NCBI GenBank assembly: GCA_022010055.1
Contig: CP091737.1
Location: 1,054,001-1,118,000, forward strand
Reading direction: 5' to 3'
DNA: 64,000 bases
From: Treponema sp.
GTDB taxonomy: Bacteria > Spirochaetota > Spirochaetia > Treponematales > Treponemataceae
Positions 1 through 10,409 of the stretch are shown here, in pieces. How positions within the stretch are numbered: the first letter of the stretch is position 1; each line of letters begins with the position of its first letter. The position numbers were made by a program, and so were the translations under genes. The notes under the pieces were generated by a model, which made no database searches, was not told the DNA's origin, and saw only the letters and a list, made by a program, of their open reading frames with translations.

Positions 1-836
1 TCCGTCTTTGAATATACAGTCCGTTCAATTTCAAATTTATCAGGGACAGCCACAATGTCGTTGTCAATTCTTGACTGCATTAAATCCGCCCGATAATTTT
101 TCAACATTCTGGCACGTTCCTCAGCAGAAGAAGAGATGTATTTTCTTTTTGCAGGAGCATTTCTCTGAAGCATAGCCTCTATGTCAAGATACAGGAAATA
201 CTGATCCCACAAAGACTTCTGGCGGGCGATGATAGTCTGCTCAACAACTTTATCCGGAGAAATTTCTTCCGGTTTTAAAAGTTCCGCCGATTTATTTTTT
301 ACAGGCAGAACCGCAGAAGAAGCGGCAGAAGGAGAAGGGCGAATTTCCAAGGACAGACGGTTGGACGTAACGCTTAAATATTTTGACTTATAAAGCTCCG
401 GATAAAATTTCAATTCAACATAGTAAACGGAAGGCTCAGAAATTTCTATGTAATCCTTTAAATTTTCAACAAAAGAATATTCTTCTCCAGTTTCAAGTGA
501 AATTTCCCTGAAATAAACGGTCTGGTTAGTTGTTCTCTTTCTTATAACATTTTCTGTCTGCGGAATTTGCAGGTTTTTTATTGTGTATCCATTAAAATCC
601 ACGCTGAACATGCGGTCATCCGCAAGCTTAAAGCGCATTGTCCGGGCAGAATTATTTTTTATCGAAATATGAACAAAAACCGGATTCGTATCAGGATTTC
701 CAGGATAATACATTGTTCTATCGTAATATTTTATCGACACCGACATATCATCATATTTTGAAGATTCTTTTTCTTCCGAGAACATACTCTGTCCAAAAAT
801 AAGGAAAATTGTTATAATGGCAAAAAGTCGTTTCAA
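1..836 (-). CDS. Exported protein of unknown function, 3' end beyond window
   Basis: An open frame of 278 codons runs without a stop from a TTG at 834-836 to the window edge. The TTG is preceded on the minus strand by a strong Shine-Dalgarno (AGGGAG, 6-nt spacing). The N-terminus is a typical signal peptide: basic KRLF, then a hydrophobic stretch AIITIFLIFG, ending near FS-EEKES. The mature part is rich in polar and beta-prone segments (for example SVSIKYYDRTMYYPGNPD), followed by a Pro/Ser/Ala stretch and a basic helical region. It probably acts in the periplasm or outer membrane. It is divergent from mfd, with about 60 bp between the starts. I do not recognise the family. The TTG start is well supported, and the C-terminus lies outside the window. 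Confidence 0.75.
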   Translation of the reverse strand, partial: MKRLFAIITIFLIFGQSMFSEEKESSKYDDMSVSIKYYDRTMYYPGNPDTNPVFVHISIKNNSARTMRFKLADDRMFSVDFNGYTIKNLQIPQTENVIRKRTTNQTVYFREISLETGEEYSFVENLKDYIEISEPSVYYVELKFYPELYKSKYLSVTSNRLSLEIRPSPSAASSAVLPVKNKSAELLKPEEISPDKVVEQTIIARQKSLWDQYFLYLDIEAMLQRNAPAKRKYISSSAEERARMLKNYRADLMQSRIDNDIVAVPDKFEIERTVYSKT

Positions 837-897
837 TTTTTACTCCCTAAGCGCAGTTCAATTTGGAACTTCCTTATTTATTTATCGGCAAATATTT

Positions 898-3800
898 ATG
901 AATACATTATCAGCAAATTCACTTTATAATTTAATAAAAAACTGGAGTTTAGAAAAGGAAGCGGTCGGCAGCCTTTTTGACGAAAATTTAGCATATCCTG
1001 TGAACATCGGAGGAATGCAGGGCTCGTTATACAGTTTTTTCATAAAGAACTACTCTGACATAAAAAGCGGAAAGCTTCTTCAGGCATTGAATTACAGCCA
1101 GTCAGGACTTGGCGCAGGAAAAAATGGAAGCGCCGTTTCTGTGTCTTCAGATGCATCAAATATCTTTATCTTTACTCAAAGTGAACGAGAAGCCTTTTCT
1201 ATAAAATCTGACCTGGAAACCATTTTTGAGGAAGCCGAAACCACTATTATTCCGGCATGGAGTTCAGTTCCATACCGCCCGATACCTTCCGGCGCAAGAA
1301 TTTTCGGACAAAGGGCAGGGGCATTGGCAAAAATGTCGTATAAAAACCCAAACCTTTCGGATATTTTAAAATTCAAGCCAAGAATTTTTATCATTCCTCT
1401 GCGGGTATTGCTTTCTCCGCTTCCTCCACCGGATTATATCAGAAGCCATATTTTCGGGCTTTCAAAAAAGCAGCAGATTGACACAATAAAACTTTCAGAC
1501 AGGCTTGTAAACAACGGCTACACAAGAGTTCCCCGCGTTACTGTTCCGGGGGAATTCAGCCTGCGCGGAGAAGTGCTTGATATTTTCCTTCCTGAAGAAG
1601 AAAATCCGTTCAGAATAATTTTTGATTTTGACCAGATTGAAGAAATAAAAATCTTTGACGCTGACAACCAGACAACAATAAAAAACATTGAGAGCGCGAT
1701 AATTTATCCGATGAAAGAAGTCATCTGGACTTCAGAATTAATTGAAAAGCTGGAAAACATTTTTTTCAGAATATGATAAAAATTCAATAAAAAGGAAAAC
1801 GAAGAAAATACAGAAAATCCAAGAATTCCGTTTACAAAAAAAGCAATGGAGTTCAGGCTGAATCTAATTGAAAACCTTAAAAATTCCGGAACAGGCGAGG
1901 GAGAGGAGCTTTTTTACCCAATGCTTTGGGATAAGCAGTTTTCAATTTTTGATTATATAAATAAAGATTCCCAGATTTTTTTCCTTGACTTTGACCGTCA
2001 GGCCAATGCGATTGAAAGCCTGCATCGGGAACTTTCAGGGCTTTACAGAAAGGCAAGGCTTGAGCTTCCTGTCTTTCCACCGCAGGACCTGCAGTTTGAT
2101 TTTGAGGAAATAATAAAAAAACACGAAAAAAGAATTTATTTCAGAACTCTTTTTACGTCTTCGGAAGAAAAATCGGCTGAAAATCTGGAAAATGACGCAG
2201 AAGCAAAAAAATCTTCATACAAAAGAATAGAATGTGAACAGGCCACAAGCTATTTTGGAAATATAAATTATTTAAAAGAAGAGCTTAAAAACCAGCTTGA
2301 CGACGGATGGAAAATTTTTATATTTGCCGACAACCAGAATCAGACGCTGCGCATTGAAGAAATATTAAAAGAATTTGCCAGCCGGGAAAAAAATCCGCTT
2401 AATATTATCGCAAAATCCATTTCGGAAGGTTTCGTAATTCCTGATGAAAAAATAAAGGTTATTCAAGAAAATGAAATTTTCGGCAGACGAAAATATGTCC
2501 CAAAATCCCTGCACAAGGCAAAAAGCAAGGCGATTGATACATTCGTCGAGCTTAATCCGGGTGATTATGTTGTTCATGTAAACTACGGAATAGGCATTTT
2601 CCATGGAATCGACCGCATCAAGGCGCTGGGAAATGAGCGGGATTACATAAAACTTCAGTATGCGGATGAAGAATTTGTCTTTGTTCCGATTGAGCAGCTG
2701 AATCTTGTTCAAAGATACATCGGAAACGAAGGTGAAAAACCGGCTCTTGACAGAATCGGAAGCAAATCCTGGGAAAATAGAAAAAATAAAGTAAAAAAAT
2801 CCGTTGAAGACCTTGCGGAAAAACTCATAGGCCTGTATTCCAGAAGACAGGCGGCATACGGATTTCCTTTTCCCAAAGACACAGAATGGCAGACAGCATT
2901 TGAAGCGTCATTTCCGTATGAAGACACTCCGGATCAGATTACTGTTACAGAGGAAATAAAAAAAGATATGGAAAAACCGCAGCCCATGGACAGGCTTTTG
3001 TGCGGCGATGTAGGCTATGGAAAAACCGAAATAGCAATGCGCGCGGCATTTAAAGCAGTGATGGGCGGAAAACAGGTCGCTTTTTTAGCGCCTACAACAA
3101 TACTTGCGGAACAGCATTACGAAACCTGCGTTGAGCGTTTTCACAATTTTCCGGTAAAAATCGCGCATCTTTCACGCTTTGTTTCTGCAAAAGAAGCAAA
3201 ACAGACTCTTGCAAAACTTGCCGCAGGAGAAATCGATATAATCATAGGAACTCACAGAATCATACAAAAGGACGTTGTATTTAAAAACCTTGGACTTATG
3301 ATTATTGATGAGGAGCAGAGGTTCGGAGTAAAGGACAAGGAAAAACTAAAGGCTATAAAGAACAACATCGACTGCCTTTCAATGTCCGCGACGCCGATTC
3401 CAAGAACACTGCACATGAGCCTTCTGAAAATACGCGACATGAGCCTTCTGACAACTCCGCCGCAAATCAGAAAACCAATAGAAACAATAGTGGACGAATA
3501 TTCAGAAGAAAAAGTAGCAACCGCAATAAGGCGGGAAATAGAGCGGGGCGGACAGGTTTTTTACCTCCACAACCGCGTGGAATCTCTGAATGAAACCAGA
3601 ATAAAGCTCGAACGCCTGCTTCCAGAAATGCTTATTGACGTTGCGCACGGTCAAATGTCAAGCGATGAGCTTGATGACATTTTCAGACGTTTTAAGCTGG
3701 GCGGTTTCCACGTGCTTGTAGCCACGACAATTATTGAAAACGGAATCGACATTCCGAATGTAAACACAATAATCATCGACCGGGCGGATATGTACGGAAT

Positions 3801-4548
3801 TTCCCAGCTTTATCAGCTAAGGGGACGGGTCGGCAGAAGCGATAAAAAAGCCTATGCCTATCTTTTGTACCCGGAAAACAAATCCCTGAGCGAAATCGCA
3901 ATGAAACGCCTTCAGGTTATAAGCGACTTTACAGAACTTGGCAGCGGATTTAAAATTGCAATGAAAGATATGGAAATCCGCGGAGCAGGAAATCTCCTGG
4001 GACGTGACCAGTCAGGAAACGTCTATTCTGTCGGCTTTGACCTTTACGTCAGGCTTTTAAATCAGGCTGTAAACAGGCTTATGTCCCAGGAAGAATACAA
4101 AGAAACTCCGGAAGTTCTTATGGAACTTGAATACACAGGCTTCATTCCCGACAGTTATGTTCAAAATCCGCAGACAAAAATGGAAATCTACAAAAAAATC
4201 GCATCAATTCAAACAAATGAAGAACTTGACGGCGTTTACCTTGAGCTGGAAGACAGGTTTGGTCCGATACCTGATGAAGCCAGCAGTCTTCTTTCGCTGG
4301 CAGACATAAGAATTATCTGCAGAAAGCTTAACATCGCATCCATAAAGGAACACCAGGGAAAAGCCGCGGTTGAATTTGCAAAAGTCTCAGATATTTCCAT
4401 CGAAAAAGTTCTGAAACTGATACGCTCATCATCCGGTTCAGTCTCGCTAGACTCAAGACGTCCTAACATTCTTATCTTGAATACCGGAAAAATCGCATTA
4501 AAGGAAAAAAGCGAATTCATAAGGGAAAAGCTTCAGCAGCTAGCCTGA
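898..4548 (+). CDS. mfd: Transcription-repair coupling factor Mfd (two compensating indels)
   Basis: Mfd is the superfamily 2 DNA translocase that pushes stalled RNA polymerase off lesions and recruits UvrA. The start is taken as ATG 898 (MNTLSANSLYN), giving about 1216 residues, the usual family size. The N-terminal UvrB-like part is followed by the RNA-polymerase-interacting CarD-like domain (GDYVVHVNYGIGIFHGI, near 2560-2610), Walker A GDVGYGKTE (near 3005), DEEQRFG (near 3310), SATPIPRTLHMS and motif VI RGRVGRS (near 3825). The frame is interrupted by TGA TAA at 1774-1779. One surplus T in the run 1760-1766 plus one missing A in the run 1789-1793 explains both stops and restores a continuous Mfd reading (NIFSEYDK...), so the break is probably a sequencing error. 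The gene is monocistronic and divergent from the exported-protein gene. Confidence 0.93.
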
Positions 4549-4681
4549 ATCTTATAAAAACGCAAAGCCCGGATGGATGGATAAAAAAAATCCCTAAAAA
4601 CACTTAACATCCTATAATGCGTATTCTGTCTACCTAAAGTAACAAACAACTTTTTTCCTTTCTGCGCCTTTTTCAATTAAC

Positions 4682-4717
4682 TTAGAGCCTGCTTCTAATC
4701 TCCCCATGCGGCTCTAA
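4682..4717. terminator. Stem-loop between convergent mfd and rodA
   Basis: Inverted repeat TTAGAGCC ... GGCTCTAA with a loop of about 20 nt, followed on the plus strand by ATTTTAAT. It sits between the 3' ends of mfd and rodA and could serve either strand. The poly-U tract is weak, so this is a tentative bidirectional terminator. Confidence 0.45.
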
Positions 4718-4738
4718 TTTTAATCGGCATCTTCTTTT

Positions 4739-6052
4739 TTACGCAAAATCATATTTCCGGCTGTTGATGCTCATTAAAATTCCTATTGCTGTCATCGCCG
4801 TAAGCAGCGAAGTTCCTCCATAAGAAAGAAACATCAAAGGAATTCCTGTAATAGGCATTATCCCCATTACCATTCCGACATTTACAAAAAAATGCATCAT
4901 GAACATTCCCAAAAAACCGGCCGCAATGTAAGAACCAAAACGGTTCGAGCAGTTTTTTATAATGATAATAGTCCGCAGCATGATTATAAAATAAAGCACA
5001 AAAACTATTATTCCGCCTATAAAACCAAGTTCTTCGGAAAGAATGCTGAATATAAAATCCGTTGACTGCTCAGGCAAAAAACGATAATGACTTTGAGTTC
5101 CGTGCAAAAACGAACGGCCAAAGAGTCCGCCTGCGCCAATCGCAATTTTAGACTGAATTATATTCCACCCGGCTCCCAGACGGTCAACATTCGGATCCAT
5201 AAAGACAATCAGACGTTTTATCTGGTAATCTTTTAAAACCTTTTCCCCGACAGAAGAAAAAATAAGTCCGAGTGAAAGAATTGCAAAAACGTAGGCAATC
5301 CAATAAAAATAATGCGCAAAATGAAAATACCTGCGTACAATAAAACAAAGCAGACAAATCAACGTCGTTGCAAAAATAAGAATCAGCTTTAATTTAAAAT
5401 TTTCAAAGATAGCAACAACACCAAAAGAATTATGAGCGATAAATTCATTCCACACCGGAAGAATCGTAAAAACAATCATTGAAAAACCGGTCGCAAGAAG
5501 AAAAATTATATATCGGCTTGGAATTCCGGCGATAAAACACATTATAAAGAAAATCGGAATATATACAGAAGCCGTTCCAAGGTCAGGCTGAATCAGAATC
5601 AAACCTGTCGGAGCCATGAAAATCAGTACAGAAATAATCATTCTTTTAAATTGATTTTCATTTATTGAAATATCAAGATATTTTGCAAGCATGAGTATAT
5701 AGAATATTTTTCCAAATTCCGAAGGCTGAAATCCGACTTCGCCTATGCCAAGCCAGCTTCTTGCGCCGTGTGATTCACGTCCAAAAAAACGCGTAAAAAT
5801 CAGCAAAGCTAAAAAGCCGGCAAAAAACTGAACAGCATACCGGCTTAATTTTCTATAATCATACATGGCAAAAAAAATCATAAAGACAAGGCCTATGCCA
5901 GCCCATATAATCTGCTTTATATGTTCATTAGTAACAAGAATTCCGGAAGAATTTATTCCCGACGAATAAATAAAGGCAACTCCCAGGCCAACAAGAATTA
6001 AAACACTTAATATCAATATAAAATCAAAACGTTCAAGAAAATTCTTTTTCAT
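4739..6052 (-). CDS. rodA: Rod-shape SEDS glycosyltransferase RodA
   Basis: Peptidoglycan polymerase of the SEDS family, partner of PBP2 in the elongasome at the inner membrane. The 437-residue product has about ten hydrophobic segments. It carries the SEDS signatures GARSWLGIGEVGFQPSEFGKI, an LIQPDLGTA segment, and the C-terminal block GIMPITGIPLMFLSYGGTS. It is the last gene of the minus-strand mreB-mreC-mreD-PBP2-rodA cluster and starts 3 nt after the PBP2 stop, so translational coupling is likely. The same order is known for T. pallidum. Confidence 0.96.
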   Translation of the reverse strand: MKKNFLERFDFILILSVLILVGLGVAFIYSSGINSSGILVTNEHIKQIIWAGIGLVFMIFFAMYDYRKLSRYAVQFFAGFLALLIFTRFFGRESHGARSWLGIGEVGFQPSEFGKIFYILMLAKYLDISINENQFKRMIISVLIFMAPTGLILIQPDLGTASVYIPIFFIMCFIAGIPSRYIIFLLATGFSMIVFTILPVWNEFIAHNSFGVVAIFENFKLKLILIFATTLICLLCFIVRRYFHFAHYFYWIAYVFAILSLGLIFSSVGEKVLKDYQIKRLIVFMDPNVDRLGAGWNIIQSKIAIGAGGLFGRSFLHGTQSHYRFLPEQSTDFIFSILSEELGFIGGIIVFVLYFIIMLRTIIIIKNCSNRFGSYIAAGFLGMFMMHFFVNVGMVMGIMPITGIPLMFLSYGGTSLLTAMTAIGILMSINSRKYDFA

Positions 6053-6055
6053 CTT

Positions 6056-7942
6056 TTATTCCTGCCGAGCCCTGTTCTTTATAAGGTAATTAAATCCAAG
6101 CGAATGAACCGCTTCCTCGTACGTCTGTTTTGCAAAAATTCCCTGAAGAATTATATTTGTCGCATACGGTGCCCACCACTCCCATGGATTGCAGGCTTCA
6201 ACAATGCAGGAAACAACAACCTGATCTTCCGCAGGCCCATCGTAAGGAGCATACGCAACCATCCAAGAATGCCAGCTTGTCTTATATGGAGCGACTTCAG
6301 CAGTTCCAGTTTTACCGGCCGCCTTTACAATTTTATTGTGCATAGGATACTGCGGAGTTCCATCAGAAATTGAATACCTCATCGCTTCTTGAACCTGCTT
6401 CCAGACTTCCGGAGAAACATCAGATTTCAAAAGGACTTCCGGTTTTACCTCGCGGATAACTTCATTTGAAACAGGATCGCGGACTTCCTTTAAAAGATGC
6501 GGTTTATACACCACTCCGCCATTTGCAACCATCGCAGCCATATTAGCAATATGCAGCGGAGTTGCCAAAAGATAGCCCTGTCCGATTGAAGCAGACATTG
6601 TGTCTCCTCCCAGCCATTTTTCATGGTATCTGCGTTCCTTCCATTCTGAAGTAGGAACAAACCCCGGCTGCTGGCTAGGCAAATCAATTCCTGTGTTTTG
6701 ACCAAAACCAAATTCCCTTGAATACGCAGCAATCTTGCTTATTCCAAGATAGTCACGCCCGATTATCCAGTAATAAATATCGCAGGACTGGGCAAAACCA
6801 TTCTTCATATCAAGCCAGCCATGCCCCGGTTCGTGTATATGACAGTGAAATTTTCTGTTTCCGTAATCAAGCACGCCCTTGCATTCAATTTTTTTTGTAG
6901 CAGGAAAAGCATCTTCTGCAAGCATCGCAGTATTCATGACAATTTTAAAAGTCGAAGCCGGCGGATAAACGGCATTAACGGCGCGATTTATAAGGGGCTG
7001 ATTCTTTATATCTTCCGCAAGAGTCTGATAATATTTTCCGGCGTCATCACCATTGAACTTATTCGCATCAAAAAAAGGATAGGAAACCATAGCCAGAACT
7101 TCTCCGGTCGCAGGTTTTAAAACAACAACCGCCCCAACCCGGTTTCCCAAAGTCTTTTCAGCAAGAGTCTGAATCTCAGAATCAATCGTAAGCACAAGGT
7201 TTTTTCCCATTTGCGGAGGTTCAACAACAGGAACATCTGAAATAATCCGTCCGCGAACATCAACAGTTTTGCTTTCGCGTCCATCTTTTCCCTGAAGAAG
7301 ACTGTCGTATTGCCGTTCAATTCCGGTCTTTCCAACAATACTGTTTATTGTATAGCCTTTGTTATACATTACGTTTATTTCTTCACGGGTAATATCACCT
7401 ACGTATCCAACCACATGGGAAAGAGAACCTGTTTCAACGTAGTTTCTTATCGGACGGGAAACCCATGTTACACCAGGAAGATCTGTTATGTTTTCGGCAA
7501 TGTTTGAAATAACTGTAAAAGGAACATTTGTCTTTATCTGAAAAGAATTGAACGAACGTCTGGAATTTTTTGGAACTTTTCTGTCGATGTCAAATTTTGA
7601 AATTCCAAGCATTCCCGCCAGTTTGGTCGCGACGGTGTCATAGTGACCAAAAGGAATTTCCCCGGGAGTAATCTCGACCGCAAAAGATTCAGTGTTAATA
7701 ACCATTGGCAAAATCGCATTCCGGTCGAAAATTTCACCGCGCTGCGCTGGAATTGTTGAAACCTGACTTGAAATAGTCTTTGACTGCGTACGATATTCAG
7801 AACCGTTTATTATCTGCATAGAAAAAAGTCTGTACACATAAATTAAAAAAGAAATGCAAAGAAACAGCATAAGAACAATAATGCGGGAATTCTTGTCGAT
7901 AGTTGAATTTCTTGCAAAACGCGTGTGTCTGAATAAAGCCAT
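6056..7942 (-). CDS. mrdA: Penicillin-binding protein 2 (transpeptidase)
   Basis: Class B PBP that crosslinks lateral-wall peptidoglycan together with RodA. Of 628 residues, one N-terminal membrane anchor (about 22-42, IIVLMLFLCISFLIYVYRLF) precedes the dimerisation region (RGEIFDRN). The transpeptidase domain has the catalytic SxxK as STFK (around residue 330), SCD in the SxN position (around 385) and KTGTAE (around 543). It lies between mreD and rodA, with 7-nt and 3-nt gaps. The symbol follows the E. coli name for this position; pbpA or pbp2 is used in some genomes. Confidence 0.95.
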   Translation of the reverse strand: MALFRHTRFARNSTIDKNSRIIVLMLFLCISFLIYVYRLFSMQIINGSEYRTQSKTISSQVSTIPAQRGEIFDRNAILPMVINTESFAVEITPGEIPFGHYDTVATKLAGMLGISKFDIDRKVPKNSRRSFNSFQIKTNVPFTVISNIAENITDLPGVTWVSRPIRNYVETGSLSHVVGYVGDITREEINVMYNKGYTINSIVGKTGIERQYDSLLQGKDGRESKTVDVRGRIISDVPVVEPPQMGKNLVLTIDSEIQTLAEKTLGNRVGAVVVLKPATGEVLAMVSYPFFDANKFNGDDAGKYYQTLAEDIKNQPLINRAVNAVYPPASTFKIVMNTAMLAEDAFPATKKIECKGVLDYGNRKFHCHIHEPGHGWLDMKNGFAQSCDIYYWIIGRDYLGISKIAAYSREFGFGQNTGIDLPSQQPGFVPTSEWKERRYHEKWLGGDTMSASIGQGYLLATPLHIANMAAMVANGGVVYKPHLLKEVRDPVSNEVIREVKPEVLLKSDVSPEVWKQVQEAMRYSISDGTPQYPMHNKIVKAAGKTGTAEVAPYKTSWHSWMVAYAPYDGPAEDQVVVSCIVEACNPWEWWAPYATNIILQGIFAKQTYEEAVHSLGFNYLIKNRARQE

Positions 7943-7949
7943 TTTTTTT

Positions 7950-8462
7950 CTAAAAGTCTCCCCTGGTTATATCCAGCGCAATATATCTGTTGAAACAACT
8001 TGTGATTTTAAAAATCATGGGAGCCAGGACAGAATTTAACAGAAGCTCTGTAAAAAAACTTACGGAAATCATTGAATATGTAACAACTGTATTCGGATAG
8101 AACAACGAAATCAGCCATGTTATAAAAACTTTCGCAAAAGTCCCGCATAATCCAATCAAAAAAGGAATAAAAAAACCGGCCAGATTAAGATTTTTATTAA
8201 AAAAACCGGCGAAATAACATATAAGTGTCCTTAAAAGACAGTTATAACCGAACGGACATCCCGTAATAAAATCAAGAATTAATCCAGAAACAAACCCTAG
8301 TATTACACCTGCGGTTTTTCCGTTCATCATCACTATATAAAGAGAAGCAAGAAGCACTAAATCCGGAACAGCAGGAAGAAAAGATAAATTTGAAAGGATC
8401 GCTGTTTCAACCATCGCAAAAATCAAAAGAATCAATGTAGAAACTGAAAAAACTTTTACCAT
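7950..8462 (-). CDS. mreD: Rod-shape determining protein MreD
   Basis: A polytopic membrane protein of 170 residues with five or six hydrophobic helices and the family pattern around PDLVLLASLYIVMMNGKTAGVIL and GLILDFITGCPFGYN. MreD connects MreC with the elongasome. The gene lies between mreC (11-nt gap) and PBP2 (7-nt gap), the canonical order, which supports the call more than the poorly conserved sequence does. Confidence 0.9.
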   Translation of the reverse strand: MVKVFSVSTLILLIFAMVETAILSNLSFLPAVPDLVLLASLYIVMMNGKTAGVILGFVSGLILDFITGCPFGYNCLLRTLICYFAGFFNKNLNLAGFFIPFLIGLCGTFAKVFITWLISLFYPNTVVTYSMISVSFFTELLLNSVLAPMIFKITSCFNRYIALDITRGDF

Positions 8463-8473
8463 GTCATTTCCTT

Positions 8474-9334
8474 TTACTTTCTTGCATCATTGATTGCCCG
8501 GATATCAACAACAACGACAGTTTCCAGCCTTGAAAAATCAATAATCGGTGCAAGCTCTATATCAAGTGAAGAATTGTAGTCAATTACCGAAATCTTAGAA
8601 ATTGTGCCGATTGGCAAATCCCGCATATAATTGCTATTTTCACCAGAAGTAACGACCACATCTCCGTAATGCAAATCTTCAAGAACTCGCTTCTTTATAT
8701 ATTTCATAGAAAGCGGAAGATCCTCTTTTCCATTGCCGGAAACAAGTCCTAAATCCCTGGAATTCTGAATTCTTGCAGAAACTGTGCAGTTCAAATTGTA
8801 TACAGGCATAACGATACTGGTAAAAGCGCCTACCTGCACTACTTTTCCAACAAGCCCAGAATTTCCATTCTGATAAGCAATTACGCTCATATTTTTTTTA
8901 ATGCCGGAAGAGCTTCCCTTGTTGATTGTAAAATATGCATACAGGTTGTCCGCATCGCGGCTTATAATCTGCGCAGGATAATTTTTTTCTTCAAGGTAAG
9001 TTGCAAAATTCAACTGCTCCAGAAGACGTTCGTTTTCCTTGCGTATTTCCGCATTCGAGCGGCGCATCTGCTCATAGTTTTCCAGTTTTTTGGTAAGTTC
9101 GGCGTACTCTTTCTTAAGACGGGCAAGTTCCTTTACCGCGCCAAAAGTATTTCCAACCCCATCAACAACTTTATGAACGCCGGATTGGACTGTAGAAAAA
9201 AAAGTAAAACCGATTTTTTTAAAATTCAAAACAAAACTTCCGGAACTAAAACCAAGCAGCAATCCCGAAATAAGAACAAACACAATCAGCAGAAGCTCAG
9301 GAAGTTTAAATGAAATTTTATTCTTGTTCGCCAT
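8474..9334 (-). CDS. mreC: Rod-shape determining protein MreC
   Basis: A bitopic membrane protein of 286 residues with one N-terminal transmembrane helix (LLLIVFVLISGLLLGFSSG). A coiled coil follows at about 65-110 (KELARLKKEYAELTKKLENY). The C-terminal beta domain has GLVGKVVQVG and a late VVTSGENSNYMRDLPIGTI segment typical of MreC. It organises the periplasmic part of the elongasome and binds PBP2. It starts 5 nt after mreB. Confidence 0.95.
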   Translation of the reverse strand: MANKNKISFKLPELLLIVFVLISGLLLGFSSGSFVLNFKKIGFTFFSTVQSGVHKVVDGVGNTFGAVKELARLKKEYAELTKKLENYEQMRRSNAEIRKENERLLEQLNFATYLEEKNYPAQIISRDADNLYAYFTINKGSSSGIKKNMSVIAYQNGNSGLVGKVVQVGAFTSIVMPVYNLNCTVSARIQNSRDLGLVSGNGKEDLPLSMKYIKKRVLEDLHYGDVVVTSGENSNYMRDLPIGTISKISVIDYNSSLDIELAPIIDFSRLETVVVVDIRAINDARK

Positions 9335-9339
9335 AAAAT

Positions 9340-10376
9340 TTAATCGTTAAGGCTGTCATAAACGGAACGGTCTGATGACATGTCTCTAAAGAGTTCAAAT
9401 GCCTGACCTGCTCCAAGGGCAACACATTCAAGCGGATTTTCAACAAGAATGACAGGAACTCCTGTTTCCTTTGAAATAAGTTTTGGAAGCCCCTTAAGCA
9501 TCGAGCCGCCGCCTGTCATTACAATTCCACGGTCAATAATGTCAGAGGCAAGCTCAGGCGGAGTCTGGCTTATTACGCTCTTTATTTCCTCGACAATACG
9601 CTTTACAGGTTCTTTCAGAGCCTCACGAACTTCCACGCTGTCAATTTCCAGACGCCGCGGCAAGCCTGTAATGGCATCGGCTCCCTTCAATTCCATTTTT
9701 TCAATAGTCTTGTCGGCGGAAGCATTTCCAATCTGGATTTTAAGACGCTCCGCAGCCTGTAAAGAAATGATAAGGTTATGGACGCTCTTTACATGCTTTA
9801 CAAGCGCCTCATTGAATTTATCGCCGCCAACACGGATAGAGCTTGTAATTACCATTCCGCCAAGGGAAATAACAGAAACTTCCGCAGTTCCACCGCCAAT
9901 ATCACAAATCATGTGTCCGGCAGGTTCATAGATAGGAATTTTCGCGCCAATCGCAGCGGCAAGAGACTCGGCTATAACCTCAACTTCCTTAGCGCCTGCC
10001 TTCAATGCGGCTTCAATAAGCGCGCGGCGCTCAACATCAGTTACACAGGACGGAATTCCAACCTTCATCCTAAGAGACTTGAAAATCTGATGCTTCGGAA
10101 TAATTTTCTGAATAAAATATTTAATCATCCGTTCTGTGCTGTCAATATCTGCAATCACACCATCAGCAAGCGGCCGTATCGCAAGAATATTGGACGGAGT
10201 TCTTTCAAGCATATTTTTGCTTCCGAACCCACGGCAAGAATACGATTTGTGCCTTTTTCTACTGCAACAACAGTCGGCTCATCAATAACAATACCTTTGC
10301 CACGCACATAAATCAAAGTGTTACATGTGCCAAGGTCAATACCTACATCAGTAGAAAATCTATCTAAAAATCCCAT
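9340..10376 (-). CDS. mreB: Actin-like cell-shape protein MreB (frameshifted)
   Basis: MreB polymerises under the membrane and positions the wall elongation machinery. The N-terminal part (from ATG 10376, with Shine-Dalgarno GGGAGG) has phosphate-1 loop DVGIDLGTCNT. The rest, in another frame, has DIGGGTAEVSVIS and the C-terminal adenosine loop MTGGGSMLKGLPKLI. The join is at the T run 10215-10219 on the plus strand. Adding one A on the coding strand gives a continuous AVGSEAKNMLERTPSNI, which is standard MreB. The total is about 345 residues, normal length. I read the break as a homopolymer error, not a pseudogene. It leads the mreBCD-PBP2-rodA cluster. Confidence 0.95.
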
Positions 10377-10409
10377 GAATCCTCCCGGATTTTACATATT
10401 TATTTTAAT

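Noticed and set aside
9449..9931. Long plus-strand frame opposite mreB
   Set aside because: A compositional shadow of mreB: no Shine-Dalgarno, Ser/Pro-rich translation, and the minus strand carries an unmistakable MreB.
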